A DNA stretch of 64,000 nucleotides, from contig CM049404.1 of the NCBI GenBank assembly GCA_026929865.2, positions 2,234,501 through 2,298,500 of the forward strand, written 5' to 3'. Positions 24,449 through 35,683 of the stretch are shown piece by piece. The stretch comes from Hyperoplus lanceolatus (lineage: Eukaryota; Chordata; Actinopteri; Uranoscopiformes; Ammodytidae). The notes under the pieces were generated by a model. That model saw nothing but the letters and a program-made list of their open reading frames with translations, had not been told where the DNA came from and did not search any database. The position numbers and the translations under genes are program-made. Numbering within the stretch: position 1 is the stretch's first letter; each line of letters begins with the position of its first letter.

Positions 24449-25914
24449 ATGCCTCCCTTATCTAACGAGGACTATCAAACACTCCTACAGAGGATTACAG
24501 CACTGGAAACAAAAATTAATCGAATAGAAATTAACATTGAAGTGAATGGACTATGTGGGAACGACAACACTCTACCAGTGACTTTAAACAGTGGACAAGA
24601 TCGAGCTAACGCACAGCTAACTAGCACTGACAAGGCTATGAAGAAACAAAAGGGCCGTGTCCAGGTTAGTGATAACCCTCCCTGGAATCGTCTTGGTGGA
24701 AGGCCAAAGAGATTGGAACAGGGAGGACGGATAACCGGCAGGGCCGAGCACCATGAGATGACTGATCTGGATGGCTGGCCTGCGTTATCACTCAGGCACG
24801 GTGCCTCCTCAACCCCGCGCCTCGGAGGCCGCAGCAATGGATTACTGCAAGGGGGAGAGGTAACAACAACAAACTTCCACAGCAAACAAGTGTGCAAGTG
24901 TCGAACCGGTTTACTCCACTGATGCAAGTCCCTGGATTTCCCTCTGATGACCAAGATAGCATAGCGCCTTCACACAACAAGGTAAGGCCCGAAAGCCAAG
25001 AGCCACAGAGAGAGCTAACAACCGGGCTAACCAAGCTAACGACCGGGCCCGAAAACCTGATCGTTGGAGACGTTTCTGTTAGAGATATGAAAAGCATTTT
25101 TAGTGTTGATACCAAAGTACTCTGCTTTCCCAATGATATGGTGTCGGACCTAGAAGAGAGAATCCTGGAAATTGCAGCTGCACACACAACTGTAAAGAAC
25201 ATCATTCTGCACATCGGTTCAAATGATGTTGTAAGACAAGAGTCTGAAATGTTGAAACAGGACTTTAAGAATCTCCTGAACACGGTCAGCTCACTGAATG
25301 CTGAGGTGTTTATCAGTGGTCCTCTGCCACCAATCAGAAGAGGACCTGAGCGATTCACTAGACTGTTAGCACTGAACACATGGCTTTCAACTGCGTGCCC
25401 TGATCACTCAGTGCATTTTATTGACAATTTTAACATTTTCTGGAACCGCAAGCAGCTTTTTAAGACAGATGGACTTTGTCTAAATAAGGCTGGAGTCAAA
25501 CTATTCACATCCAACGTGATGTACGTCCTACGTCACCAATCTATTCGTGCCAAAGACAAGGCCCAGGAGGAGAAGATAACACAGCGTACCAGCAGCGCCG
25601 AAGGACAACTGCTGGCCCCAGATGACAGCTCAGACCAGGAGAGATATCAGGGCAGAGAGGAGTGGGATCCACCCATCCCCGTCTCCCCTGGACCCCGCAG
25701 GTCATCACCCTCTCCTACAACCATCCTTTCTCCATCCTCTCCTGATCTGGGATTTAAGGAAATAGTATGTACCCTCAACAGTCAACGTCCCCCTCAACTC
25801 GCCAATCTAAGCCACAGCGCCCGGCTCTTCACCCCTCCACGCACAATCTCTCTGATCCCACTGCGACATTATCATCATCAGGCTTGGGAGACTGATGATG
25901 TCAGCACTTGTTGA
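24449..25914 (+). pseudogene. LINE ORF1 with SGNH/esterase-like domain
   Basis: ORF1 of CR1/L2 elements binds the element RNA and often carries an esterase-like domain. The likely start is MPPLSNEDYQTLLQRITALE (24449), followed by a short coiled-coil-like ETKINRIEINIEV. One frameshift lies near 24870-24890. The second frame, to TGA at 25912-25914, contains the esterase fold: ENLIVGDVSVRDM, then LHIGSNDVV (block with the Gly-x-Asn-Asp signature), ISGPLPP, FIDNFNIFW and DGLCLNKAG. The catalytic Ser expected in GDS is Val (about 25072) and the catalytic His expected in DGLH is Cys (about 25477). The C-terminal 100 residues are Ser/Pro-rich. Confidence 0.85.
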
Positions 25915-25917
25915 TAT

Positions 25918-28894
25918 GTGCCGGGCCGCGGCTACATAGTTAACGCCTACGACTCACAGTATAAGCTGGGGCCCTATTTCTCAAAGTGTATCTCAAGTAA
26001 CAGGAAATTCGTAAATCCTGTAAATGTATCAAATCTGATAAGCATTCCTCTTCAGCCACAGTGTGCTCAAATAAATCGGGCTGACAATGCTTCGAACACA
26101 CTAAATTTAGCTTTATTAAACATCAGATCCTTGGCATGTAAAACATTTTTAATTAATGATCTTATTACTAGGCACAATCTTAATTTTATGTTTTTAACTG
26201 AAACTTGGTTAGACCAAGATAACAGCTCAGCTGTTCTCATAGAGTCCGCCCCCGCAAATTACAATTTTGTGAGTGAATCCAGAGTGCATAAAAAAGGAGG
26301 GGGGGGTTGCTATTCTGTTTAAAGAATCTCTACAATGCAAAAAGATGTCTTATGGAAATTTTGATTCATTTGAGTATGTGGCTCTGCAGTTAAATTCAGC
26401 CTCTAGAGCTATTTTCATCAATATCTACCGGCCACCACAATACAATGCAAGCTTTTTTGATGAACTTACTGAACTGCTGTCTGTAATCTGTACTGAGTTT
26501 GACTGTGTATTAATCGTCGGAGATTTCAATATTCATACTGACAAACCAGAGGACAGATGTGCGAAAGAACTGTGCTGTGTCCTTGACAACTTTGGACTAA
26601 ATCAGCATGTTGACAAACCAACTCATAAAAAGGGCACACGCTGGACCTTATCATTTCCAGAGGAATGAACATTTCAGACATAACAGTGGCAGATATGGGT
26701 CCCCTCACGGACCATTCCTGTTTATTTTTTGAGAGTAAAATGTCTATGCACACAATTGATCAATCAAAAGTAATCAAAAAGCGGTATATTGCAGAAAATA
26801 CCAGTGAAACATTCATTCAAGCATTTTCTTCGATACCACCCCTCCCCTGTAACTCAGTTAAGGAGCTCTTAGACAACTTTAACGGCAAACCTACAAGTGT
26901 TATAGATGCTATTGCGCCCACTAAGATGAAGGTTGTCTCTGGTAAGAAAAGATCTCCTTGGAGAAATGCCCCGCAGGTCAGAATAGAAAGAAGAGAGTGC
27001 CGTAAAGCAGAACGCAGGTGGCGAAAAACAAATCTCCAGGTTCATTATGACATCTTCAAGGAGAAACTGTGCACGTTTAACTCGGAACTGAGAAATGCAA
27101 GGCAGTCTTTCTTTTCTGACATCATCAGCAAAAACAACAACAATGCACGTGCCCCGTTTGCTACTGTCAACAGATTAACAAACCCTCCTGTGCCAGTAGC
27201 GTCTGAGCATCTTTCCACGAGGGCCTGCAATGAATTTGCCTCCTTCTTTACTGAGAAAATTCACAAAATTAGACAAGCTGTCACTGCATCAATACCAAGT
27301 TCAACATATGTATTCCCTCTTAAAATCAATTCAAATGCAATGACAGAATTTTATCTTATAAACCACAAAAACCTGGAGGACATTATACAACACCTGAACT
27401 CCTCATCCTGTTGTCTTGACATTCTGCCCACAGGCTTCTTTAAAACTGTTTTTAGCTGTATGGCCTCAGATGTTCTACAAATTGTCAACATGTCCCTTCA
27501 GACAGGTGTATTCCCACAGGCCCTGAAAACAGCAGTCATCAAGCCACTCCTAAAAAAGAACAATCTAGATACATCACTCATGAAAAATTATAGGCCCATA
27601 TCTAACCTACCATTTTTAAGTAAAATCATTGAAAAAGCTGTTTATCAACAGCTAAATAACTACTTAGCAATGAATAACTGCTTTGATGTCTTCCAGTCAG
27701 GATTTCGACAACACCACAGCACTGAGACTGCTCTGGTTAAGGTCCTCAATGACATCCATTTAAACACAGACAGTGGCAAAAGTTCTGTCTTAGTTTTACT
27801 GGATCTCAGTGCCGCTTTTGACACAGTTGACCACAGCATATTACTAGATTGACTAGCAAACTGGGTTGGACTTTCTGGAACTGTACTAAGCTGGTTTGAA
27901 TCCTACTTAAAGGATAGAGACTACTATGTGTCAATAGGCAATTTCACATCTGAGCGGACAAATATTGAATGCGGGGTCCCCCAAGGTTCCATTCTTGGCC
28001 CTCTTCTATTTAACATCTACATGCTCCCACTAGCTCAGATTATGAATAAGAACAAATTATGCTACCATAATTATGCAGACGACACACAAATTTACATAAC
28101 CATATCACCAGGAGACTACAGTCCGATACAGGCACTGAGTAAGTGCATTGAACAAATCAATGATTGGACGTGCCAAAATTTCCTTCAATTAAACAACGAT
28201 AAAACTGAAGTAATTGTCTTTGGTGCCAAAGATGAACAATTAAAAGTCAGCGCACAGCTTACATCCGTTATGTTAGAAACCACACCCCAAGCCAGAAATC
28301 TTGGTGTTGTTGTAGACTCCGACTTGAATTTCAAGAAACACATAAAATAAATCAATAAATCAGCCTACTACCACCTAAAAAACATATCAAGAATTAAAGG
28401 GCTTATGTCTCAGCAAGATTTAGAAAAACTTGTCCATGCATTTATCTTTAGTAGACTTGACTACTGTAACAGTGCCGTTGCTGGCCTTCCAAAAAAAATC
28501 TATCAGACAGATTCAGCTAATTCAGAACGCTGCTGCTCGAGTCCTCACTAGGACCAAAAAAGTAGATCACATTACCCCAGTTCTGAGGTCTTTACACTGG
28601 CTTCCAGTCACTCAAAGAATTGATTTCAAAATACTGATGTTGGTTTATAAAGCACTAAATGGTTTAGGGCCAAAATACATTACTGATATGCTGATACGTT
28701 ATGAACCGTCCAGAGCCCTTAGGTCGTCTGGGACAGGTCTACTTACAGTCCCTAGAGTTAGGACTAAACAAGGAGAAGCAGCTTTTAGTTATTATGCACC
28801 AAAAATCTGGAACAAACTCCCAGAGAACTTGAGGTCTGCTGCAACTCTCAGTTCTTTTAAATCGAGTCTGAAGACTTTTTTGTTTCCATTTTAA
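25918..28894 (+). pseudogene. LINE ORF2: endonuclease and reverse transcriptase
   Basis: ORF2 nicks target DNA and copies the element RNA. The apurinic-type endonuclease domain shows LNIRSL-like LLNIRSL, LTETWLDQDN, YRPPQ and IVGDFNIH. The reverse transcriptase has [43 protein letters not shown] and the catalytic YADD (28072-28083). The C-terminus has LHWLPVTQRIDFKI, LVYKALNGLGP and WNKLPENLR, ending at TAA (28892-28894). Lesions: one extra G in an 8-G run (26299-26306), a frameshift near 26640, TGA at 27850-27852, TAA at 28348-28350, and one extra A in an 8-A run (28491-28498). Key catalytic residues I can see are intact, so the element is probably recent. Confidence 0.9.
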
Positions 28895-29081
28895 CCTGCA
28901 ATTTTCATTTTATTTGCTTTTAAATGTTTTTAAATCGAGTTTTAAATCGAGTTTTAATTTTTTTTTTATTTGCTTCTTTTATTCGCTTTTAAATGTTTTA
29001 TAATGTGTTTTATGTATTCTAATCTTGCCCCTGTAAAGCACTTTGAGTGGCCTTGTGTCTGAATTGTGCTATATAAATAAA

Positions 29082-29113
29082 CTTGCCTTGCCTTGCCTTG
29101 CCTTGCCTTGCCT
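29082..29113. repeat. (CTTGC)n LINE tail
   Basis: Six CTTGC units form the 3' terminus of the LINE. Confidence 0.93.
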
Positions 29114-29336
29114 AGTGTTTAGCGCTCTGCACAGCCACCCCAGACGGTCAGCAGGGAATACGTCTAAATGCATGTAAGTCATTATTTGATACTTCTGTAT
29201 GGTTAAATATGACTACAAATTATAACAACGTTTATAGGTCAAAAAAGTCAAAAAAGTATAATAGGTCCTCTTTAACTTATCTGAATCGTGATGCATCGGA
29301 GAATCGATTATTTTTTCCACCCCTAACATACATACA

Positions 29337-29762
29337 TAGGGGTGTGAACGTTTACAAAAATGTCTAACCGTGTACACAACGGAATTTCTCGTGTATATGG
29401 TTAACCATGACGTTATTGTCCTTGTGCGCCAGCGGTCTTGTAGGTGCGCGTGCACACACACACATATGCGTTCGTTCGCTTGTAAACACACAGTTGACAT
29501 GAACCACGCTCGTTTACACACCTCTTATAATAGGTTCATGGCACAAACACACACACACACACACGTACGCCTGTCATTATCGCCCTTCATTAATTTTCTG
29601 ATTAATATAGCCTATCACACATTTCTACATGTCCACGTTTATGCAAGTTGAACAGGTGTTATAAAGTTCGGGCTACTTACGAGCGTAGTTCACGTCAACC
29701 GGGTAACTTTAATCTTTAGGTTATCTTTCATCACTCTTGAGTCGAGCCCCAGCACGGCGACT

Positions 29763-29811
<49 letters not shown>

Positions 29812-30047
29812 CGATACACACTCACACACACACACTCGCCGAGGGACAGACAAATTCGGCAGAGTAGCTTATATCAAGCCATCAGTTTATTAGTGATGTA
29901 AAATCAATAAATGCGTGTCTCCAGAACATATTTAAAAACTTTGAAATAAAGAATTTAAAATTTGAAGAAAAATTAAAAACGGTTTTTGTTTATTGATTTT
30001 TCCTAAACAGTTATGATTTACTAAACGGTTACACGTGCACACCCCTA
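29337..30047. mobile_element. MITE with TAGGGGTGTG termini
   Basis: The left end TAGGGGTGTGAACGTTTAC and right end ACACGTGCACACCCCTA are imperfect inverted repeats, and AACGGTTA/TAACCGTG words repeat inside. A related fragment is at 52800-52881. No clear target duplication. It contains a (TG)n tract at 29765-29810 and no transposase. Confidence 0.65.
29765..29810. repeat. (TG)n microsatellite
   Basis: About 23 TG units inside the MITE. Confidence 0.97.
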
Positions 30048-30055
30048 ATACACAT

Positions 30056-33000
30056 TTGTCTCACTTTCACTGAGGACTGATCTTTATCAGTTATCCCAGT
30101 AAATGGAGTTGGAGAAGCCTGCATCCAAAGTCTGTTTTCTGAAACAATACCTGACAGTAGAACTCTGGAGTATTGAGGCTACATTTCTGAGCTCATTGGT
30201 GGGATGAGTAATATTTTACTCAACATTCATGTTTTTGTTTGATTGTTCAAAAACATTATTAAAACTTAATATATTTCTAATTACACAACTCTTTTGAAAT
30301 ATAATATTTTTTAATTGGATTATTTTGCATGGATGTCTGCCTATAACACAAACAAATGTTTATATTTATGTTTGGATCATTCAAATTACCCCCATTTTCA
30401 GTTTATTCCCATAATCACCAATCAAGAATATTTCCAAAATTCCCCAGCTTAACTTCCCATGTAAAGTTTTCGGAAACTGTCTGCCCCTTTGCAACCATAA
30501 TCCTACCACAAAATGTTTCATAGTCAACCTTTAAGCTCAAACATTTCACAATATGATGTTCATTGCTTCCTCTCATTCTCACTTAAAATAATTTTTTTTC
30601 TCCCTCTGATACATCAGTGGTTGCTACCTTTATGTAACACCATACAATGTGCAGAAGTACAATCTATGCTTTCTGAAGCTGGTAGCTTACAGGGGGAAAC
30701 TTGAATGCAATGTAATGTGTGAATGTCCTTTGCTGCTGGCTCTTATATCTTATTATATCATATTGTGGTCTATGGATCTACCGGTACCTGGCAACGGTAA
30801 CTTGCTAGAGCCTAACGTTTAGTTATTTGGATGAGAAAGGTTGTAGGAGTCCATACTTTCGCGAGCAGATGCACTGGAACGCAGACAGGTCAGAACTCGG
30901 AACTACCAAGTCGGAGAGCTCCGAGCTCTGAGTATAAAGGAACGCATCATTCAACTGGAGCGCGACTTTGACGTCATTGTTCTCAGCCACTCGCTCTGTT
31001 CGCTGATTGGACGGCTGTAGATTTTCCTGAGAAAACTGAGAAATTCACCGCACCCCCAGACTGACTACTGAAGGGAAAATGAAATTTGAGCTACAATTTT
31101 ATGTCGCAATTTCTTTACATAGCCTAGTTGAAGAAAAAGTGGTCTGACTTAAAAATCGCCACTAAAAAAAGCATGTTGCTGCTCTGAAATGCAACACCAA
31201 CTGGAGGTGCGGGCATAATATAAGTAGTGGGGGAGAAAAAGACGCACCAACTGTCCGTTAGGTATATTAAACCTTTAACTTCTTGTTTTTTCCCCCATGA
31301 AAGAAATACACGACTGCAGAGATTTGAATGATTAGAATGTATTGGCCCTTTCAGATAGAGCACTACTCTATAGGGGTGACAGATGTACTTGGCAAGACAG
31401 GTCAGCCCTCAGCTGCACAAGCCGACCCGGCAACCACCAGCTGTGAGAGCGCCCACTCTTCTGCTCCACCAGCGCGACCCTGGACCCTTACTGCCAAGGT
31501 CCAGGATCGGAAAAACAAGCCGAAACGTGCCTGTTAATGGTGGAAATAAATTGCTCGCTTTAGGGATACATGACACATTAAAAGAGAAACTCAAATCTCA
31601 AAAGTGTGTCAAATAAATACATTGTTAAGCTGAATGTTGTGCATTGTATTTTTATCATAAAGAGCAGCGTACTACTTGCCTACATATTTAATACTTTGGC
31701 TAACATTTTAGAAGCTATGAAGGAATGCAGCCCCCGTGCTGCAGAGTCCCGCCAGCTGATCCAAGACGGAGCCAACTGCCTTTACGCAGCCCCATGCAGC
31801 GCTCCTAAGTGGCCGGTGTGCGCACTATTGAATCAGCGCTCATACTCCGTTTCACACCATAAGCTGCACATTTTTAAGTGATTAGGATTATTTTATCTTG
31901 GTCTGAGCAAACACTGCATTAGTATTATCTACTAACAATTATCCAACAAAGTCATCGGCTACCCGGCACAGCCTGCACTGCAAGTCCATACTGTTTACAA
32001 ACTTGCGTACACGAGGTGAGAGCTGGCGTGGGATTTGAGTGTACCCTACGCTCACATCCAAATTGATAAATGCAGAGGTTTGCGTTGAAATGTGCGTACA
32101 CCCTCCACTTTTCTGGTCTACGCACGGTTGATAAATGAGGCCCATTGACTTGCCCTCAACACTGTGAATTAGCAATATCATCTACTCAAAGCTCCACTGT
32201 GAACAACCTTCTGCCCAGTTTTACAATTGGAGCTCAAGTTTAACCACCCCTGCTTGTATAACTGTCAACATGGTACTGTTGTTTTCTCTGCATATCTCCC
32301 CTTTTTGTCCTTTAAAATTCACTTGATCCTTACTTTCACACTGGGCTTTGATGGAACTCAACATTGAGAAAGAAGAAGAAAAATAATCATATCAGTCTGA
32401 CTTTCCCTCAAGTTCTTCCTCCATTATTGACATCCCAATACATCAGTGGATTTTGGAAGCAAATAACGCTGCTACCGCTACATCCACAACCTTGGCAAGT
32501 CATCCAAGCATTGTAGATCAACCACTGAAATTGCTGTCATTTAATCTACATCCTGAGCTCCTCCTTTTTCAATTTGTAATTATAATACACAGTATAAGTT
32601 ATTGTTGATGTGCTGTATATACATCTCATTTCCTTAACTTTTGGATAGGTCAGCACCATCAGTTCATGGAACAGAGAGGGGGTAAAGCATGTGGTAATCA
32701 GTGCTGGTGTGTTCTCATTGAAGAGCATGTTTTTATGATCAGGATGTGCCGGAGCTGCTAACTAGAAAAGAGGAAGAGAGTGAGTGAGCGAGCGAGCGAT
32801 AGAGGGATGGAGCGAGAGATGAGTCATTTTCTCTGACAGACAATGTTGTTTTCCACTAAGGCCTGTTATTTCCCCTCATAAATGGATGCCAGGTAGTGGG
32901 TGGAAAAAGGCTATTTTTTTGGTTTCACATTTAGTGTAATTTTATAATGGGGCAGACTGTGGTTAATCTTGAGACGTTTGCATGGACTTGTCCCTACGTA

Positions 33001-33177
33001 ACCCTCTTCTCTGTCTTTCACATAGACCAAGACATCTATTTTAAAATAACTTGGCGTAAGATTAAAACATGTGGTTTGGTGACATAGAGATGCTCATAGT
33101 TATGTTTTTAAAAACAATATCCATCTTTTGATCAATTTCCGTTCCCTCGCATCATCTTAAACTCCTCGAGCCTTATC
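30056..33177. other. No gene recognised; one Harbinger-like fragment
   Basis: About 3 kb without a supported gene. At 31936-32145, sequence ending TTGATAAATGAGGCCCA with GCGTACAC words resembles the GGGCCTCATTTATCAA terminus of ISL2EU/Harbinger-type elements. The overlapping open frames at 31328-31616 have no recognised domain. A GAGC/GAGA-rich patch lies at about 32770-32822. Confidence 0.4.
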
Positions 33178-33445
33178 ACTATATTGCCAAAAGTATTGTC
33201 TCATCTGCCTTGACTCGCATGAGTGTGTTATCCCATTCTTAATCCATAGGGTTTAATGTGACGTTGGTCCACCCTTTGCAGCTATAACAGCTTCAACTCA
33301 TCTGGGAAGGCTTTCCACAAGGTGTAGGAGTATGTTTATGGGAATTTTTGACCATTCTTCAAGAAGCACATTTGTGAGGTCACACACTGATGTTGGACGA
33401 GAAGGCCTGGCTCTCAGTCTCCGCTCTGATTCATCCCAAAGGTGT

Positions 33446-33446
<1 letters not shown>
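33178..33446 (-). pseudogene. Outer Tc1-like transposase, C-terminal part
   Basis: Read on the minus strand from the microsatellite: IEHLWDESERRLRARPSRPT, then NVLLEEWSKIP and LVESLPR, an in-frame TGA, VEAVIAAKGG. IEHLWDE is the catalytic Glu motif, so both sides of the microsatellite carry a version of the same codons. The sequence ends in the left inverted repeat. Confidence 0.78.

Positions 33447-33501
<55 letters not shown>
33446..33501. repeat. (TATC)n microsatellite, left tract
   Basis: About 14 units. It touches the left TA of the younger Tc1-like element; the tract continues at 35595. Confidence 0.97.
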
Positions 33502-33615
33502 CACTCAACAAAAATATAAACGCAACACTTTTGTTTTTGCTCCCATTTTTCATGAGATGGACTTAAAGATCTAAAATTCATTCCAGATACACAATATTAC
33601 CATTTCTCTCAAACA

Positions 33616-34068
33616 TCATCATCATCATCATCATCTTCAACCGCTTATCCGAAATCGGGTTGCGGGGGCAGCAGCTTGAGCAGGGAACCCCAAACTTCTC
33701 TTTCCCGGGCCACCTCAACCAGCTCTGACTGGGGGATCCCGAGGCGTTCCCAGGCCAGCGTGGAAATATAATCTCTCCACCTAGTCCTGGGTCTTCCCCG
33801 AGGCCTCCTCCCAGCTGGATGCTCCTGGAACACCTCCCTAGGGAGGCGCCCTGAGGGCATCCTTACCAGATGCCCGAACCACCTCAACTGGCTCCTCTCA
33901 ACGCAAAGGAGCAGCGGCTCTGCCCCGAGTTCCTCACGAATGACTGAGCTTCTCACCCTATCTCTAAGGGAGACGCCAGCCACCCTCCTGAGAAAGCCCA
34001 TTTCGGCCGCTTGTACCCGCGATCTCGTTCTTTCGGTCATTACCCAGCCTTCATGACCATAGGTGTTC
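33616..34068 (-). mobile_element. 5'-truncated LINE fragment nested in the Tc1-like inverted repeat
   Basis: On the minus strand it encodes the C-terminal tail GHEGWVMTERTRSRVQAAEM, FLRRVAGVSLRDRVRS, LRWFGHLVRMPSGRLPREVF and GRRPRGRPRTRWRDYISTLA, ending LLKLLPPQPDFG and a stop. This tail is common in fish non-LTR elements. The 3' end is GGATAAGCGGTTGAAGATG plus an (ATG)n tail. I place it in the RTE/Rex-like group only tentatively. Target duplication cannot be told apart from the CAT repeats. Confidence 0.85.
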
Positions 34069-34253
34069 ATTGTTCACAAATCTGTCTAAATGTGTGATAG
34101 TGAGCACTTCTGCTTTGCTGAGATAATCCATCCCACCTCACAGGTGTGCCACATCAAGATGCTGATCTGACATCATGATTAGTGCACAGGTGTGCCTTAG
34201 ACTGTCCACAATAAAAGGCCACCCTGAAATGTGCAGTTTTGTCTCACAGCAAA

Positions 34254-35276
34254 ATGCCACAGATGCCACAAGCATTGAGGGAGCATGCAATTGGCATGCT
34301 GACAGCAGGAATGTCAACCAGATCTGTTGCTCGTGCATTGAATGTTCATTTCTCCACCATAAGCCGTCTCCAAAGGCGTTTCAGAGAATATGGCAGTATA
34401 TCCAACCGGCCTCACAACCGCAGACCACGTGTAACCACACCAGCCCAGGACCTCCACATCCAGCAGGTTCACCTCCAAGATCGTCTGAGACCAGCCACTG
34501 AGACAGCTGCTGAAACATTTGCATAACCAAACAATTTCTGCACAAACTGTCAGAAACCGTCTCAGGGAAGCTCAACTGCATGCTCGTCGTCTTCATCGGG
34601 GTCTTGACCTGACTCCAGCTCATCGCCGTAACAGACTTGAGTGGGCAAATGCTCACATTCGATGGCGTCTGACACGTTGGAGAAGTGTTCTCTTCACGGA
34701 TGAATCTCGGTTCACACTGTTCAGGCAGAACAATGTATGGCAGATGGCAGACAGCGTGTGTGGCGTCGCGTGGGTGAGTGCTTTGTTGATGTCAATGTTG
34801 TGGATCGAGTGGCCCATGGTGGTAGTGGGGTTATGGTATGGGCAGGCATCTGTTATGGACGAAGAACACAGGTGCATTTTATTGATGGCATTTTGAATGC
34901 ACAGAGATACCGTGATGAGATCCTGAGGCCCATTGTTGTGCCATACATCCATGAACATCACCTCACATTTCAGCAAGATAATGCACAGCCCCATGTTGCA
35001 AGGATCTGTACACAATTCTTGGAAGCTGAAAATGTCCCAGTTCTTGCATGGCCAGCATACTCACCGGACATGTCACCCATTGAGCATGTTTGGGATGTGC
35101 TTGACCGGCGTATACGACAGCGTGCACCACTTCCCACTAATATCCAGCAACTTCGCACAGCCATTGAAGAGGAGTGGACCAACATTCCACAGGCCACAAT
35201 TGACAATCTGATAAACTCTATGCGAAGAAGATGTGTTGCACTGCATGAGGCAAATGGTGGTCACACCAGATACTGA
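34254..35276 (+). pseudogene. Tc1-like transposase, near complete, two frameshifts
   Basis: The transposase starts MPQMPQALREHAIGMLTAG (34254) with the paired helix-turn-helix region (STRSVARALNVHFSTISRLQ), continues past a frameshift near 34515 (HNQTISAQTVRNRL), and shows the first catalytic Asp in LFTDESRF. A second frameshift near 34740 leads to GRQRVWRRVGE, GVMVWAGI, then FQQDNAQPHVA and SPIEHVWD with 34 residues between Asp and Glu. It ends NGGHTRY and TGA (35274-35276). All three catalytic acids are present, so only the two frameshifts separate it from an open frame. Confidence 0.92.
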
Positions 35277-35592
35277 CTGGTTCTGAGTCCCCAGACCCCC
35301 AATTAAGCAAAAAATGCACATTTCAGAGTGGCCTTTTATTGTGGACAGTCTAAGGCACACCTGTGCACTAATCATGATGTCAGATCAGCATCTTGATGTG
35401 GCACACCTGTGAGGTGGGATGGATTTTCTCAGCAAAGCAGAAGTGCTCACTATCACACATTTAGACAGATTTGTGAAAAATGTTTGAGAGAAATGGTAAT
35501 ATTGTGTATCTGGAATGAATTTTAGATCTTTAAGTTCATCTCATGAAAAATGGGAGCAAAAACAAAAGTGTTGCGTTTATATTTTTGTTTAG

Positions 35593-35594
<2 letters not shown>

Positions 35595-35683
<89 letters not shown>
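35595..35683. repeat. (TATC)n microsatellite, right tract
   Basis: About 22 units. It is the other half of the tract split by the Tc1-like element. Confidence 0.97.

Larger units (their letters stand above)
24165..29112 (+). mobile_element. Near full-length CR1/L2-type LINE
   Basis: A 4.95-kb non-LTR retrotransposon: 5' leader (24165-24448), esterase-like ORF1, endonuclease/reverse-transcriptase ORF2, and a 3' end reading AAAGCACTTTGAGTGG ... GCTATATAAATAAA followed by about six CTTGC units instead of poly-A, typical of the CR1/L2 group. There is no long target duplication; at most CCT is shared by both borders. Confidence 0.9.
23995..29276 (+). repeat. Dispersed repeat R1, copy split by a LINE
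   Basis: The left part (23995-24164) and right part (29113-29276) match the uninterrupted copy at 525-868 on either side of ACCGGCT..CCTAGTGTTTAGCG. Between them lies the whole LINE. This fixes the LINE boundaries to within a few bases. Confidence 0.75.
23943..29325. mobile_element. Possible hAT-like host element around R1 and the LINE
   Basis: TAGGGGTGGGAATCT at 23943 and its opposite TTTTTTCCACCCCTA ending 29325 form imperfect inverted ends, with CGATTCGATT/AATCGATTATT next to them. The 8-bp flanks agree at only 4 positions, all differences being transitions. Removing the LINE leaves an element of about 430 bp containing part of R1. Confidence 0.5.
33502..35594 (+). mobile_element. Tc1-like (DD34E) element, most complete copy
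   Basis: Termini CACTCAACAAAAATATAAAC with inverted repeats extending about 280 bp, inserted at TA in the TATC microsatellite. The left inverted repeat is interrupted by a LINE fragment (33616-34068). The transposase region is nearly whole. Deletion derivatives of this family are at 6666-7606 and 38009-38823. Confidence 0.92.

Noticed and set aside
24475-25379. Minus-strand open frames of 159 and 195 codons
   Set aside because: They lie antisense to LINE ORF1, whose esterase-like blocks are on the plus strand.
24165-29112. An endogenous retrovirus
   Set aside because: There are no LTRs, protease or envelope-like sequence; the endonuclease, YADD reverse transcriptase and CTTGC tail are those of a non-LTR LINE.
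31328-31616. Two overlapping small open frames as a possible conserved gene
   Set aside because: No recognisable motif in either frame; both are short and one contains no better start context than chance.
33446-35683. Regularly spaced repeats suggesting a CRISPR-like array
   Set aside because: They are a 4-bp microsatellite split by a transposon; no spacers and the DNA is vertebrate.
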